Positions 44,978 to 56,968 of a DNA stretch of 64,000 bases are shown here, piece after piece. Where the stretch lies: positions 9,779,879 to 9,843,878 of the forward strand of contig AP025071.1 of the NCBI GenBank assembly GCA_036186865.1, read 5' to 3'. This DNA is from Eustoma russellianum. Its lineage: Eukaryota; Streptophyta; Magnoliopsida; Gentianales; Gentianaceae. A program made the translations under genes and the position numbers. Position 1 is the first letter of the stretch; each line of letters starts with the position of its first letter. The notes beneath the pieces were generated by a model. It was not told where the DNA came from, did no database searches, and saw only the letters and a program-made list of their open reading frames with translations.

Positions 44978-47900
44978 TGTAGCGCCCCGCACCCGGACCT
45001 TGTCCGAATACGGTGCACCCGTCGTACTTCACTAAGGAGAGTACAAAGCGTCTTGCATAACATGCGAAAATCCATACCTTAAGCCATGGACTCCCGTGCT
45101 AACATTTAACATGGTAGTAAAATTTAGGAGGAATTAAAAATTTAAAATAAACATGCATAACAAAATACTAAGTCCCCAAGACATTATTCCATCAAACAAG
45201 AAAACCGAGATTCAGAAAGTTCCAACATAATTCATAATACAGTCATCATAGTAGCAAAAAAAGTCCTTAAGCGCGATCTTCTCCTGACACCTCGACTACG
45301 GGTACGACACTTTCGGTTCATCCTCGATCCATTCAACTTTAGCATTCACTGGCTCTGGGGGGAAAATAAAGGTGTGAGTGATGAAAATCACCCAGCAAGC
45401 ACACAATAAACTACCATGAAATAATTAAAGAATCATAACATGAATGTAAAACCCCAAGAACCACAAATGTTAATTCATACCTGATCTTTAATCCGGGATA
45501 TGCTTGACGATTTAGCCTATTCATAATTTTAAGTAATACTATACCAACAATGTCATATTATCAACTAAGTGAAACATACATCACGCCATAATGCCCATGA
45601 CTTATGCAAGATGCAATACATGATATCATGTCATGTTAAAAACATTATTTTGGTCCCATAAAATAACGTGTCAGAAAAATGGAGTATCCGATCAATTAAC
45701 CCCGGATCTGAACAGGTCCAGAACATGTCATCAGACCAATTAACCCCGGGTCTGGGACGGGTCCAGAACATAATATCAGGCAGATTAACCCCGGGCCTGG
45801 ATCTGGTCCAGAACATATCATCGGACCAATTAACCCTGGGTCCAGAACGGGTCCAGAACTTATCATGTCATCAGACCTATTAACCCCAGGTCTGGAGTCG
45901 GGTTATTCGCATGCTTAGCCGGCAAGGGAATCATGAAGCTTTCTTTAAAACATGAGACCGTAAATAACTTTAATGCATAACGAAAAACTTGATTGCTTGA
46001 AAAGACTTGCTTGCATGCGGAAAATTCATAAAAATCAGATTCATGATGCACGTGATCATGCATGATACAGGAATTGTTATGCAATGCAAGCCATGGCATG
46101 GATTATGACAACAAGCATGGTTTCATGAGCTAAAAATTTCCAGATTATTACTTCATGTTCATGGGGCGGCTAGATTAACCAAACAAGCCCAATTTTTGTA
46201 ATCTTTTGTCCCACACTTGTTTAATGGGGTCTTATTTACATGTCATAAAATTTTCGTAATGTTCCAAGACGAATAATGCCCTTAAACCATTAAGTTGTTA
46301 AAAAGCGTACTGCTGAATTCAGCAGTATAACGGCCCTCTTTATCCTAATTTTCATGACCTTAAAACCTTAATTAGTTTGGGACAAAGCCTGGAAATCATA
46401 GTAAAATCCCTATGGACTAACAATCATGGGCCCAAACCGTTTATATAGGTCAAAATCCACAAAATTAGGCCTTCTAACTTATTCCCCTGTTCTGCCCAGT
46501 TTTCAAGTTTTTAGTGCATTAACTTTAAATCCATAGTTACCCATCAAAACGGTAGTACCAAGTTGATTTATTTACATCGACATGCTCCTCTATGTTTTAG
46601 GCGATTATCATAAAATTTGCAGAACAATCCAATACCTTTAAAGGGTCCATTTAATTATGTTTCCGAAATTGATCACATGTTGATGCTGGATAGACCAATT
46701 TTACTAAAAATTCTATTGTAGCAAAACCATAATTTCTTTTTCCGAAATTCCAACTCACAGACGTCATAAACATGCGGAATTAGCATCCTAGCGAAATTTA
46801 GCCCATTTTCATGTCTCTAACGTCTATTTTTGGGTCAAGCAACACGTTACATAATTCTGTCCAGCTCCAGTAGTTTCAGCTTGACCAGTTTTACCAAAAA
46901 TTTTATTAAAGATGATCCACATCTTCTTTTTCCAAAATTCCAACTCCCATATTTACTACACACATAAGGCTAACATCATGCCAAAAATCAGCCTATTTGA
47001 ACACCTCGAAGATTGGTTTTCAGGCCACACAAATCGTTTCATAATTCTGTTCTGTTCCAGTAATTTCAGCTTGAGCAGTTTTACCAAATATTTTATTAAA
47101 AATAAACCACAACTTCTTTTACCAAAATTCTAACTCTCATAATTGCCACACACAGGGCTAGTGTCATGCCAAAAATCAGCTGGTTTGCACGTTGATAAGG
47201 TCCATTTTGAGGTCACATAAAACACTACACAATTCTGGCCAACTCTAGTGGTTTTGTGTTTTAACACCTTTTCATGTCAAGTGTACACTAATTATCTTTA
47301 TTCCTAAAAAATAACTTACTAGTCCCCACATACAGCGTTTTTAACATGAATATCCAGCTTCCATCCTTTTTATTGAGTCACATTTGCATATTTCCAAAAC
47401 AGTTTGTAACTTGTACACAACACTCATCATATTTGCTCACAAAAGGTGTTCCTTCTTGGATTCAAAACTCACCATCACTTTCATCTTCTTGGCCGAAACT
47501 TGTAGGTTTCCATGAACATGTTTTACAACATTTATTTAGGCATGCAATACATTTATATGCTATTTTATTTCAATATTACCAAACAACCTCATAAAATTAC
47601 AACTAGCATATGCATGCCATCTTAGTGCTTCACAAGCTTCCTCCAAGAGCTATTCTTGCCTAGAACCACTTTGTTGAACCTTGTTTCATCCTAAAACAGC
47701 CTCAAATCATATTGCATGTAAGAAAAGATTTCATCTTTGGAGGAATTAGTCACATGCAGGACATTTGTATTAGGAATCTCTAAGTGTCATGCTTAATACT
47801 TAATATATTCAACTAAAGTTGGCATCTTAGAAACAACTAACCATTCAAGTCACTAATTCTTCAAATAAATCATGAGAGTCTAATGTAAACTTGCCTCTTC

Positions 47901-49001
47901 AAGCTAGAGCTTTTTCTTAGCTTGGATGTTGGATGAGATGAGTTGAAATTTTCCTCCTCCTTCACTCATGAAGCATACGGTTTTTGAAGGAAAGGAGAGA
48001 GGAATGTTAGTCATTATTCTTAAATGAAAATAGAGATATTTGAAGTTAGATCTTCTTACCAAAATGAGATTTCGAATGGAGCTTCAACTATCAAGAGCTT
48101 GCACCACCTAAGAGGTTGAAAATCTTGCACCTAGTGACCATGAAGGTCACGGGTTGGGGTAGAAGGAGAAACCAATGAGCTTCATTTCTTGACATAGAAA
48201 ATTCACTTGGAATGCTTGAAAGGAGACTTACCTAGATGCTTATTTGGATTTGAAAATGAGAGTTGAGTTGAGTTGAACTTCCTAGCTCAAGATGAAAGGA
48301 CCGTATGATGTTGTGGAGGGAGATGGAAAACCTTCTAAGTGTTGTCTTGGCTTGGTTTGAGAGAGAGTTCAAGATGGGAGGAGATGAAGCTTCTAGGTTG
48401 TATTAAAAGAAAACATAAGGGTGGAGGGAAGGGGGGTAATCCGGCGCATGGGGAAAAAAGCAAGCCTTAGGCTTGTAGCTTGGAGGCTTTTGTCTCCCGT
48501 GCACCCTCCTTTTTATTATTTTATCATTTCTTTCTTTGCATGCTTCCGCTATTTCTTTATTATGTAATTATATTTTAGTTATATATTTCAAATAGTAGAA
48601 TAATGGAGAGGATTCTAGATCCCTCCATTGTCTTGGCCGAAAGTTAAGGGGGTTTTGGGGATATTTTGGTCTTTTCACATTTATCCTATCTCAGACTTAT
48701 ATAATTTATGCTATTATTTATTTGATCTAATATGATTTTATATTTTTTTTGTGAGGACCATTTAGGTTTGCATTCTTATAAAAAGAAATTATTCTAAGGT
48801 TGATCAAGGCCTCTTGGCCGAAATTTATAAGGTATTTCAATACCTTGTGACATCCCCTTATATAATTATTTAGTATCCACCTTAAAAGAATTTAAGTAAA
48901 GAAGTGCTAATTTGACTTAAGTAACAAGCAATTGGAGAAATCGTTATTTGCATTGCGTCACTTTGTCATGGTTTCAAGTACATTGTGGTTGGGGTACAAC
49001 A
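44978..49001 (-). repeat. Element I 3' LTR (4024 bp)
   Basis: On the plus strand it starts TGTAGCGCCCCGCACCC and ends GGGGTACAACA. It holds the coding-like block (45296-45358), donor and acceptor (45480, 45355), the inverted-repeat array (45688-45894) and the perfect palindrome TACTGCTGAATTCAGCAGTA (46308-46327). About 46550-47250 contains three diverged copies of a roughly 130-200 bp segment (ACCAGTTTTACCAAAAATTT-type), a tandem expansion absent from G. No gene is seen. Confidence 0.93.
45688..45894. repeat. Inverted-repeat array in I 3' LTR
   Basis: Five units at 44-50 bp spacing have arms GATC/GATC, CAGACC/GGTCTG, CAGGC/GCCTG (one arm base changed), GGACC/GGTCC and CAGACC/GGTCTG around ATTAACCCC. 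The paired copy is 53658-53874, where the third unit is the perfect CAGGCC/GGCCTG. Confidence 0.82.
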
Positions 49002-49015
49002 TCCTCCCCTCTTAT
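49002..49015 (-). promoter_or_regulatory. Polypurine tract of element I
   Basis: The minus strand reads AAGAGGGGAGGA directly before the 3' LTR. It has one G fewer in the run than the other copies and an interrupting A. Confidence 0.8.
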
Positions 49016-49044
49016 CATAAGTTTCGTCCTCGAAACTTTAGAGA

Positions 49045-51558
49045 CTAGTCAAAAAGATGGGGGTATTTATTCTTCATGTCTTCCTCCGTTTCCCACGTGG
49101 CTTCTTCTCCAGAATGGTATATCCACTAAATCTTTACCATAGGTATAGATCTCTTTCTCATCTTTTTCTCTTTCCGATCAACGATTTTTAGGGGCTCCTC
49201 TACATAAGATGCATCTTCATCAACCTTCAACTGCTGATCCTCAAGGATGTGGCTAGGATCATAAACATATCGGCGAAGTTGGGAAACTTAGAATACATCA
49301 TGCAACTGGGAAAGTAATGGGGGTAATGCCAGGCGATATGCAACTTCACCGACTTTTTCTAAGACTTCATATGGTCCAATGAATCTTGGGCTCAATTTCC
49401 CCTTTATGCCAAATCTCTTGATCCCTTTAGACGGAGATACCTTTAAGAAGACTTTTTCTCCTTCTTGAAACTCTAAGGGTCTCCTCCTTTCATCAGCACA
49501 TACCTTACTTCTATCTTGTGCCGCCTTCAATCTTTGCTGTACAATCTTTACCTTTCTCGTGTTTGCTCAACAATGTCGGGTCCCATGTAGATTTTATCTC
49601 CAATCTCGTCCCAATAGAGTGGGGACCGATATTTTCGCCCATACAATGCTTCATAAGGTGCCATCCCGATGGATCTATGGAAGCTGTTATTGTAGGAAAA
49701 TTCGACCAGCTTAAGACTTCTATCCCAGCTTCCTCCAAAGTCAAGAATGCAAGCGCGAAGCATGTCTTTAAGGGTTTGGATTGTATTTTCAGATTGGCCA
49801 TCCGTCTGTGGATAGAAAGCAGAACTCATTCTGATCTCCGTGCCCATTGCCTTTTGAAAGACTGTCTAGAATCTCGAGGTAAAACAGGGATCACGATCGC
49901 ATATGATACTTACGGGCACACCATGTAAACAGACAATCTGATCAATGTACATCGATGCTAACTTCTCCAAACTTTAATCGTCATGGCCAAAAAGTGAACA
50001 GACATGGTTAGACGGTCCACAATGACCCATATAACATCATTTCCATTCTTAGTCCTGGATAGATCGGTCACAAAATCCATAGTGACGTGGTCCTATTTCT
50101 ATTCTGGTACTTCTAAGGGTTGCAGTAATCCAACGGGTCTTTGGTGTTCAGCTTTTACTCTTTGACAGACCAAGCATCGCTCAACAAATTCAGCTATTTG
50201 CTGCTTCATACCGTGCCACCAAAATCTTTGCTTGAGGTCTTGATACATCTTGTTATCTCCGGGGTGTATAGAAAATCGTGAGTTGTGGTCCTCCATCAAG
50301 ACTTCATCTCTGATTTCTTTGTTTTCAGGTACGCATAACCGTCCTTGGTACCATAAGCTGCCATCGTTACGAACTTCAAAGTCATTTTATGGCTTATCTC
50401 GGATACTTTCCTTGATCTTTCTCAAGGCCGCATCATTCCCTTGAACCTCCTTGATATTATCAATCAGTGATGGAATAAGAACCAACTTAGCAAGAACTTT
50501 ATCCACTGAATCAACTTCTTCTAGGCCAATCTATTCCATATCTCGCTGAAGAGGTGGTTGTCGTGGGTGACTTGTCTTTCGACTTAACGCATCAGCAACT
50601 TTATTAGCTTTTCAAGGGTGGTATTGAATGGAAAGGTCATAATCTTTAATCAACTCGAGCCATCTGCGCTGCCGCATGTTTAGCTCCTTCTGGATAAAGA
50701 GATACTTTAAGCTTTTGTGGTCCGTATAGATCTCACACTTCTCACCATACAAGTAATGTCTCCATATCTTTAATGCGAAAACCACTGCGGCAAGCTCAAG
50801 ATCATGAATGGGGTAGTTTTGCTCGAATGGTTTTAATTGTCGGGATGCATAAGCTATCACCTTATCTCTTTGCATAAGTACACATCCTAGACCGTTCATG
50901 GAGACATCGTTGTACACCACGTATTTCTCGCCAGGAGTGGGCTGAGCTAAGATAGGGACGGATGTCAACCTTTCTTTTAACTCCGAGAAACTCTTTTCAC
51001 AGTCGGCACTCGACTCAAACTTGGTTTTCTTTTGGGTCAATCTGGTGAGGGGAACAGCTATCCTCGAAAATCCTTCCACAAATTTTCGATAATATCCTGC
51101 TAGCCCAAGGAAACTTCTCACTTCGATAACATTTGTCGGTCTGGGCCATTCTATGATAGCTTCAATTTTCTTGGGATCTACTGAAATCCCATCTTCTGAT
51201 ATAACATGGCCGAGGAAGGATACACTTCGTAGCCAAAACTCGCATTTTTGTGTGCAACTGTCTTCCTCTTAGAATAATCAGAATTGTCCCCAAATGGGCT
51301 GCAAGAGTCTCCTCATCTGGGGAATAGATTAAGATGTTATCTATGAAGACCACTACGAACTTGTCTAACTAGTCCTGAAAGAATCGATTCAAGAGATCCA
51401 TAAAGGCGGTCGGGGCGTTAGTCAAGCCGAATGGCATGACAAGGAGTTCGTAGTGTCCGCAGCATGTTCTGAAAGCAGTCTTAGGAACGTCTTTAGCCTT
51501 AATCCTCAATTGGAAATATCCAGATTGAAGATCAGTTTTTACTGAAAACTCGTGTTCC
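49045..51558 (-). pseudogene. Element I RT-RNase H-integrase-chromodomain
   Basis: Minus strand from 51558: the RT palm lies in short frames (FIDN where relatives read FIDD, near 51345). The connection and RNase H are open at 51121-50612, with FLGLAGYYRKFVEGFSR and TDHKSLKYLF. The integrase zinc region is at 50299-50099 (SIHPGDNKMYQDL, WWHGMK, CLVCQRVK). The catalytic core is broken near 49980 and 49870, and the PQTDGQSENTIQ block is open at 49847-49548. GPY/F is open at 49530-49288. The chromodomain near 49060-49150 ends in TAG at 49045. Asp-to-Asn in the RT catalytic box is a damaging change in its own right. The element cannot make Pol. Confidence 0.87.
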
Positions 51559-51626
51559 CTGTACCAAGATACCCTTAAACAGGGTTCAAACAGAATTATA
51601 GTATAGAATTTTTTTTAATAGCTTAC
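51559..51626 (-). other. RT intron-like insert, element I (68 bp, GT-AG)
   Basis: The minus strand reads GTAAGCTATTAA...GTACAG. Removal joins CAG CTT CGG to GGA ACA CGA GTT TTC in phase 0. The unspliced frame stops at the fourth codon. Same boundary as A and G. Confidence 0.82.
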
Positions 51627-51677
51627 CCGAAGCTGGCCAAATAGATCATCGGTTCTAGGTAGAGGGTATTTATTCAA
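51627..51677 (-). pseudogene. Element I RT exon 1 remnant
   Basis: Only the last codons before the RT insert remain: minus-strand NKYPLPRTDDLFGQLR. Everything upstream in RT and all of protease are deleted. The breakpoint at about 51677 joins to sequence I cannot assign. Confidence 0.75.
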
Positions 51678-52002
51678 TGGTTGAGACCCTATGAAATAAT
51701 TGCGTAACGTACTCTAGCTCTCATGTTTCGTTAGTGCCACTCCAACCGTTTTTCTTTTATCTATTATATTGCTGACCATGGAGGGATCCTTCCCAAAGTT
51801 CCTTATCCCATTGTTCTAGTTTGATCTTTGACACGACCATCTATACTTAGATAATAAGCAAGGTAGGACATAGGTACTCTATATTTAAATTGGGCAATTA
51901 GGCGTACCTGTTTACGGTTGTTCCTGGAATCTCTGGATTAGGCACTCTCTAGTCTAAACTGACGTTCTTGGGTGCCTCTTTGCTATCCCTATGTGGATGC
52001 GG
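51678..52002. other. Unassigned filler between gag and RT in element I
   Basis: About 320 bp match no other chromovirus copy in the window and show no open frame with known motifs. It could be a diverged gag C-terminus, a remnant of an intron, or filler from repair. Confidence 0.5.
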
Positions 52003-52633
52003 CTACCACCTCCTATTTCGTTCCTTAACATGCTCATTAAGTCTTTTATTTTGTCTTTCCATTCGTTTATTATCGTGTTCCACTCTGTAGCAGCCCTCCA
52101 GTACTTCTTCAAAAGTGCTTGAATATGCATTGACTAGCCGAATCTTAATTTGAAGGTCTAGATCGCGCATAAATCTGATTATCTTATGCTTTTCATCGTC
52201 CATGATCAAAGGAACATACCGACCCAATGTAGTGAATCGACTAGCGTACTCTGAGACAGTGATACCTGGTTCTTGTCTTAATGTGTCAAATTCCTCAACC
52301 CTCTTCATGATCTGGTCTGGAGAGAGGAAAAACTCACAAAACTCCTCTAGAAACCTTGCCCAAGTCATTGGTCGGGGCAATGGCTGGATACAAGTCCTCC
52401 ACCACTGGCTGGCCTTACCGATCAGAAACGGCCAGACAATTTGTGTCTTTACCTTCTCAGGCACTGAATTAGCAAAAAGTTACTTTCGACTTCATCTAGC
52501 CATTTTTCTGCCTCCTCGGGGTAGATTCTCCGCCAAACTTTGGGATACATGCTCTTACTAACTTCTGATAGTAAAACCCCGTGCTTCTTGGCAGTGACAG
52601 TGATAGTGTCGGTTCATCAGACTGTAATGCCAT
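52003..52633 (-). pseudogene. Element I gag, divergent type
   Basis: The ATG at 52633 sits in the same GTGCAGATG context as the other copies. The protein starts MALQSDEPTLSLSLPRSTGF and lacks the long proline/glutamine-rich N-terminus. A frameshift near 52510 breaks it before the open frame 52464-52003, which carries a capsid region (PFLIGKASQWWRTCIQPLPRPMTW, EYASRFTTLGRYVPLIMDDE, MRDLDLQIKIRLVNAYSSTF). It ends in a basic, charged tail and has no zinc knuckle. This Gag differs far more from the A/B/G/H Gags than its Pol does, suggesting a chimera or a separate lineage. Confidence 0.82.
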
Positions 52634-52935
52634 CTGCACTTCGGAGCGTTGAAATTTTATTTAAAGTTGAAATGTCAAGATAAGTGACGGAATTTAACTC
52701 ATAATCTATTGGAAATCTAAACGAATACTTGAGGAGATAGAATTCGAATTAAGTTCTATAGTATTTAGAATTTCATCGACTAGGATTTAATCATTAGACT
52801 AGGGCCCTAATTCCAGTCTATGTCATCCTGGTCTAAGGTCAACACTCTTCTAAAATCATGACTTGGGTCTAAGATCAAACTTAGATTCTAAGATCATAAC
52901 TTAGTTCTACGTTCTGCCTGTAATCTAGAGCCTGG

Positions 52936-52947
52936 GCTCTGATACCA
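52936..52947 (-). promoter_or_regulatory. Primer binding site of element I
   Basis: The minus strand reads TGGTATCAGAGC two bases after the 5' LTR, for initiator tRNA-Met. The leader 52634-52935 holds nothing else I can name. Confidence 0.9.
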
Positions 52948-52949
52948 CC

Positions 52950-55900
52950 TGTAGCGCCTCACACCCGGACCTTGTCCGAATACGGTGCACCCGCCGTACT
53001 TCACTAAGGAGAGTATAAAGCGTCTTGCATAACATGCGAAAATCCATAACTTAAGCCATGGACTCCCATGCTAACATTTAATATGGTACTAAAATTTAGG
53101 CAGAATTAAAACTTTAAAATAACATGCATAACAAAATACTAAGTCCCCAAAACATTAGTCCATAAAACAAGAAAACCGAGATTCAGAAAGTTCCAGCATA
53201 ATTCATAATACATTCACCATAGCAGCACAAAAGTCCTTAAGGGCGATCTTCTCCTGACACCTCGACTACAGGTACGACACTTTCGGTTCATCTTCGATCC
53301 ATTCAACTTTAGCATCCACTGGCTCTGGGGGAAAAATAAAGGTGTGAGTGATGAAAATCACCCAGCAAGCATACAATAAACTACCATGGAATAATTAAAG
53401 AATCATAACATGAATGTAAAACCCCAAGAACTGCAAATGTTAATTCATACCTGATCTTTAATCCGGGATATGCTTGACGATTTAGCCTATTCATAATTTT
53501 AAGTAATGCTATACCAACAATGTCATGTTATCAACTAACTGAAACATACATCACGCCTTAATGCCCATGACTTATGCAAGATGCAATGCATGATATCATG
53601 TCATGTTAAAAACATCATTTTGGTCCCATAAAATAACGTGTCAGAAAAATGGAGTATCCGATCAATTAACCCCAGATCTGAACAGGTCCAGAACATGTCA
53701 TCAGACCAATTAACCCCGGGTCTGGGACAGGTCCAGAACATAATATCAGGCCGATTAACCCCGGGCCTGGATCGGGCCCAGAACATATCATCGGACCAAT
53801 TAACCCCGGGTCCAGAACGGGTTCAGAACTTATCATGTCATCAGACCTATTAACCCCGGGTCTAGAGTTGGGTTATTCGTATGCTTAGCCGGCAAGGGAA
53901 TCATGAAGCTTTCTTTAAAACATGGGACCGTAAATAACTTATATGCATAACGAAAAACTTGATTGCTTGAAAAGACTTGCTTACATACGGAAAATTCATA
54001 AAAATCAGATTCATGATGCACGTGATCATGCATGATACAGGAATTGTTATGCAATGCAAGCCATGGCATGGATTATGACAACAAGCATGGTTTCATGAGC
54101 TAAAAATTTCTAGATTATTACTTCATGTTCATGGGGCGGCTAGATTAACCAAACAGGCCCAATTTTTGTAATCTTTTGTCCCACACTTGTTTAATAGGGT
54201 CTTATTTACATGTCATAAAATTTTCGTAATGTTCCAAGACGAATAATGCCCTTAAACCATTAAGTTGTTAAAAAGCGTACTGCTGAATTCAGCAGTATAA
54301 CGGCCCTCTTTATCCTAATTTTCATGACCATAAAACCTTAATTAGTTTGGGACAAAGCCTGGAAATCATAGTAAAATCCCTAAGGACTAACATTCATGGG
54401 CCCAAACCGTTTATATAGGTCAAAATCCACAAAATTAGGCCTTCTAACTTATTCCCCTGTTCTGCCCAGTTTTCAACCTTTTAGTGCATTAACTTTAAAT
54501 CCATAGTTACCCATCAAAACGGTAGTACCAAGTTGATTTATTTACATGGACATGCTTCTCTATGTCTTTGGTGATTAACATAAAATTTTAGAACGATCCA
54601 ATAACTTTAAAGGGTCCATTTAATTATGTTTCTGAAATTGGTCACATGCTGATGCTGGACTGACCAATTTTACTAAAAATTCTATTGTGGAAAAACCATA
54701 ATTCCTTTTTCCAAAATTCCAACTCAAAGACGTCATAAACATGTGGAATTAGCATCCTACCAAAATATAGCCCATTTTCATGTTTCTAAGGTCTGTTTTT
54801 GGGTCAAGCAACACGTTACTTAATTCTGTCCAGCTCCAGTAGTTTCAGCTTGGCCAGATTTACCAAAAATTTTATTAAGGATGATCCACACCTTCTTTTT
54901 CCAAAATTCTAACTCCCATATTTACTACACACATAAGGCTAACATCATACAAAAAATCAGCCTATTTGAACACCTCGAAGATTGGTTTTCAGGCCACACA
55001 AAACGTTTCATAATTCTGCCCTGTTCCAGTAATTTCAGCTTGAGCAGTTTTACCAAATATTTTATTAAAAATAAACCACTACTTCTTTTACCAAGATTCC
55101 AACTCTCATATTTGCCACACATACAGGCCAGTGTCATGCCAAAAATCAGCTGATTTTCACGTTGGTAAGGTCCATTTTGAGGTCATATAATACACTACAC
55201 AATTCTGGCCAGCTCCAGTGGTTTTGTGTTTTAACACCTTTTCATGTCAAGTGTCCACTAATTATCTTTATTCCTAGAAAATAACTTACTAGTCACCACA
55301 TACATCGTTTTTAACATGAATATCCAGCTTCCATCCTTTTTATTGAGTCATATTTGCATCATTCCAAAACAGTTTGTAACTTGTACACAACACTCATCAT
55401 ATTTGCTCACAAAAGGTGTTCCTTCTTGGATTCAAAACTCACCATCACTTTCATCTTCTTGGCCGAAACTTATAGGTTGCCATGAACATGTTTTACAACA
55501 TTTATTTAGGAATGCAACACATTTATATGCTATTTTATTTCAATATTACCAAACGACCTCATAAAATTACAACTAGCAGATGCATTCCATCTTAGTGCTT
55601 CACAAGCTTCCTCCAAGAGCTATTCTTGCCTAGAACCACTTTTTTGAACCTTGTTTCATCCTAAAACAGCCTCAAATCATATTGCATGTAAGAAAAGATT
55701 TCATCTTTGGAGGAATTAGTCACATGCAAGACATTTTTATTAGGAATCACTAAGTGTCATGCTTAATACTTAATATATTCAACTAAAGTTGGCATCTTAG
55801 AAACAACTAGCCATTCAAGTCACTAATTCTTTAAATAAATCATGAGAGTCTAATGTAAACTTCCCTCTTCAAGCTAGAGCTTTTTCTTAGCTTGGATGTT

Positions 55901-56963
55901 GGATGAGATGAGTTGAAATCTTCCTCCTCCTTCACTTATGAAGCATACAGTTTTTGAAGGAAAGGAGAGAGGAATGTTAGTCATTATTCTTAAATGAAAA
56001 TAGAGATATTTGAAGTTAGATCTTCTTACCAAAATGAGATTTTGAATGGAGCTACAACTATCAAGAGCTTGCACCACCTAAGAGGTTGAAAATCTTGCAC
56101 CTAGTGACCATGAAGGTCATGGGTTGGGGTAGAAGGAGAAACCAATGAGCTTCATTTCTTGACATAGAAAATTCACTTGGAATGCTTGAAAGGAGACTTA
56201 CCTAGATGCTTCTTTGGATTTGAAAATGAGAGTTGAGTTGAGTTGAACTTCCTAGCTCAAGATGAAAGGACCATATGGTGTTGTCGAGGGAGATGGAAAA
56301 CCTTCTAAGTGTTGTCTTGGCTTGGTTTGAGAGAGAGTTCAAGATGGGAGGAGATGAAGCTTCTAGGTTGTATTAAAAGAAAACATAAGGGTGGAGGGAA
56401 GGGGGGTAATCCGGTGCATGGGGGAAAAAGCAAGCCTTAGGCTTGTAGCTTGGAGGCTTTTGTGTCCCATGCACCCTCCTTTTTATTATTTTATCATTTC
56501 TTTCTTTGCATGCTTCCTTTATTTCTTTATTATATTTTAGTTAGATATTTCAAATAGTAGAATAATGGAGAGGATTCTAGATCCCTCCATTGTCTTGGCT
56601 GAAAGTTAAAGGGGTTTTGGGGGTATTTTGGTCTTTTCACATTTATCCTATCTCATACTTATATAATTTATGCTATTATTTATTTTATCTAATATGATTT
56701 TAAATTTGTTTTGTGAGGAGCATTTAGGTTTGCATTCTTATAAAAATAAATTATTCCAAGGTTGATCAAGGCCTCTGGGCTGAAATTTATAAGGTATTTC
56801 AATACCTTGTGACATCCCCTTATATAATTATTTAGTATCCATCTTAAAAGAATTTAAGTAAAGAAGTGCTAATTTGACTTAAGTAACATGCACTTGGACA
56901 AATCGTTATTTGCATTGCGTCACTTTATCATGGTTTCAAGTACATTGTAGTTGGGGTACAACA
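52950..56963 (-). repeat. Element I 5' LTR (4014 bp)
   Basis: It is the near-identical partner of 44978-49001, with the coding-like block at 53266-53328, the array at 53658-53874 and the palindrome at 54278-54297. Differences are scattered single bases and a few short indels, for example near 56530. Confidence 0.93.
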
Positions 56964-56968
56964 TTACA
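56964..56968. repeat. Target site duplication TTACA (right of I)
   Basis: Partner of 44973-44977; the H LTR continues directly after it. Confidence 0.93.

Larger units (their letters stand above)
44978..56963 (-). mobile_element. Element I: complete-ended, internally deleted chromovirus
   Basis: Two LTRs of 4024 bp (44978-49001) and 4014 bp (52950-56963) and a TTACA duplication bound a minus-strand element of about 12 kb. The internal region is only about 3.9 kb. The gag of a divergent type is followed by about 320 bp of unrecognised sequence and then the end of RT exon 1, so the protease and the RT N-terminus are gone. The two LTRs look nearly alike, which suggests recent insertion, yet the coding region has many lesions. 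It may have been mobilised by relatives as a non-autonomous copy. Confidence 0.93.

Noticed and set aside
45688..45894. Regularly spaced repeats resembling a CRISPR array
   Set aside because: The repeats are short imperfect inverted units inside plant LTRs, with spacers that are themselves conserved.
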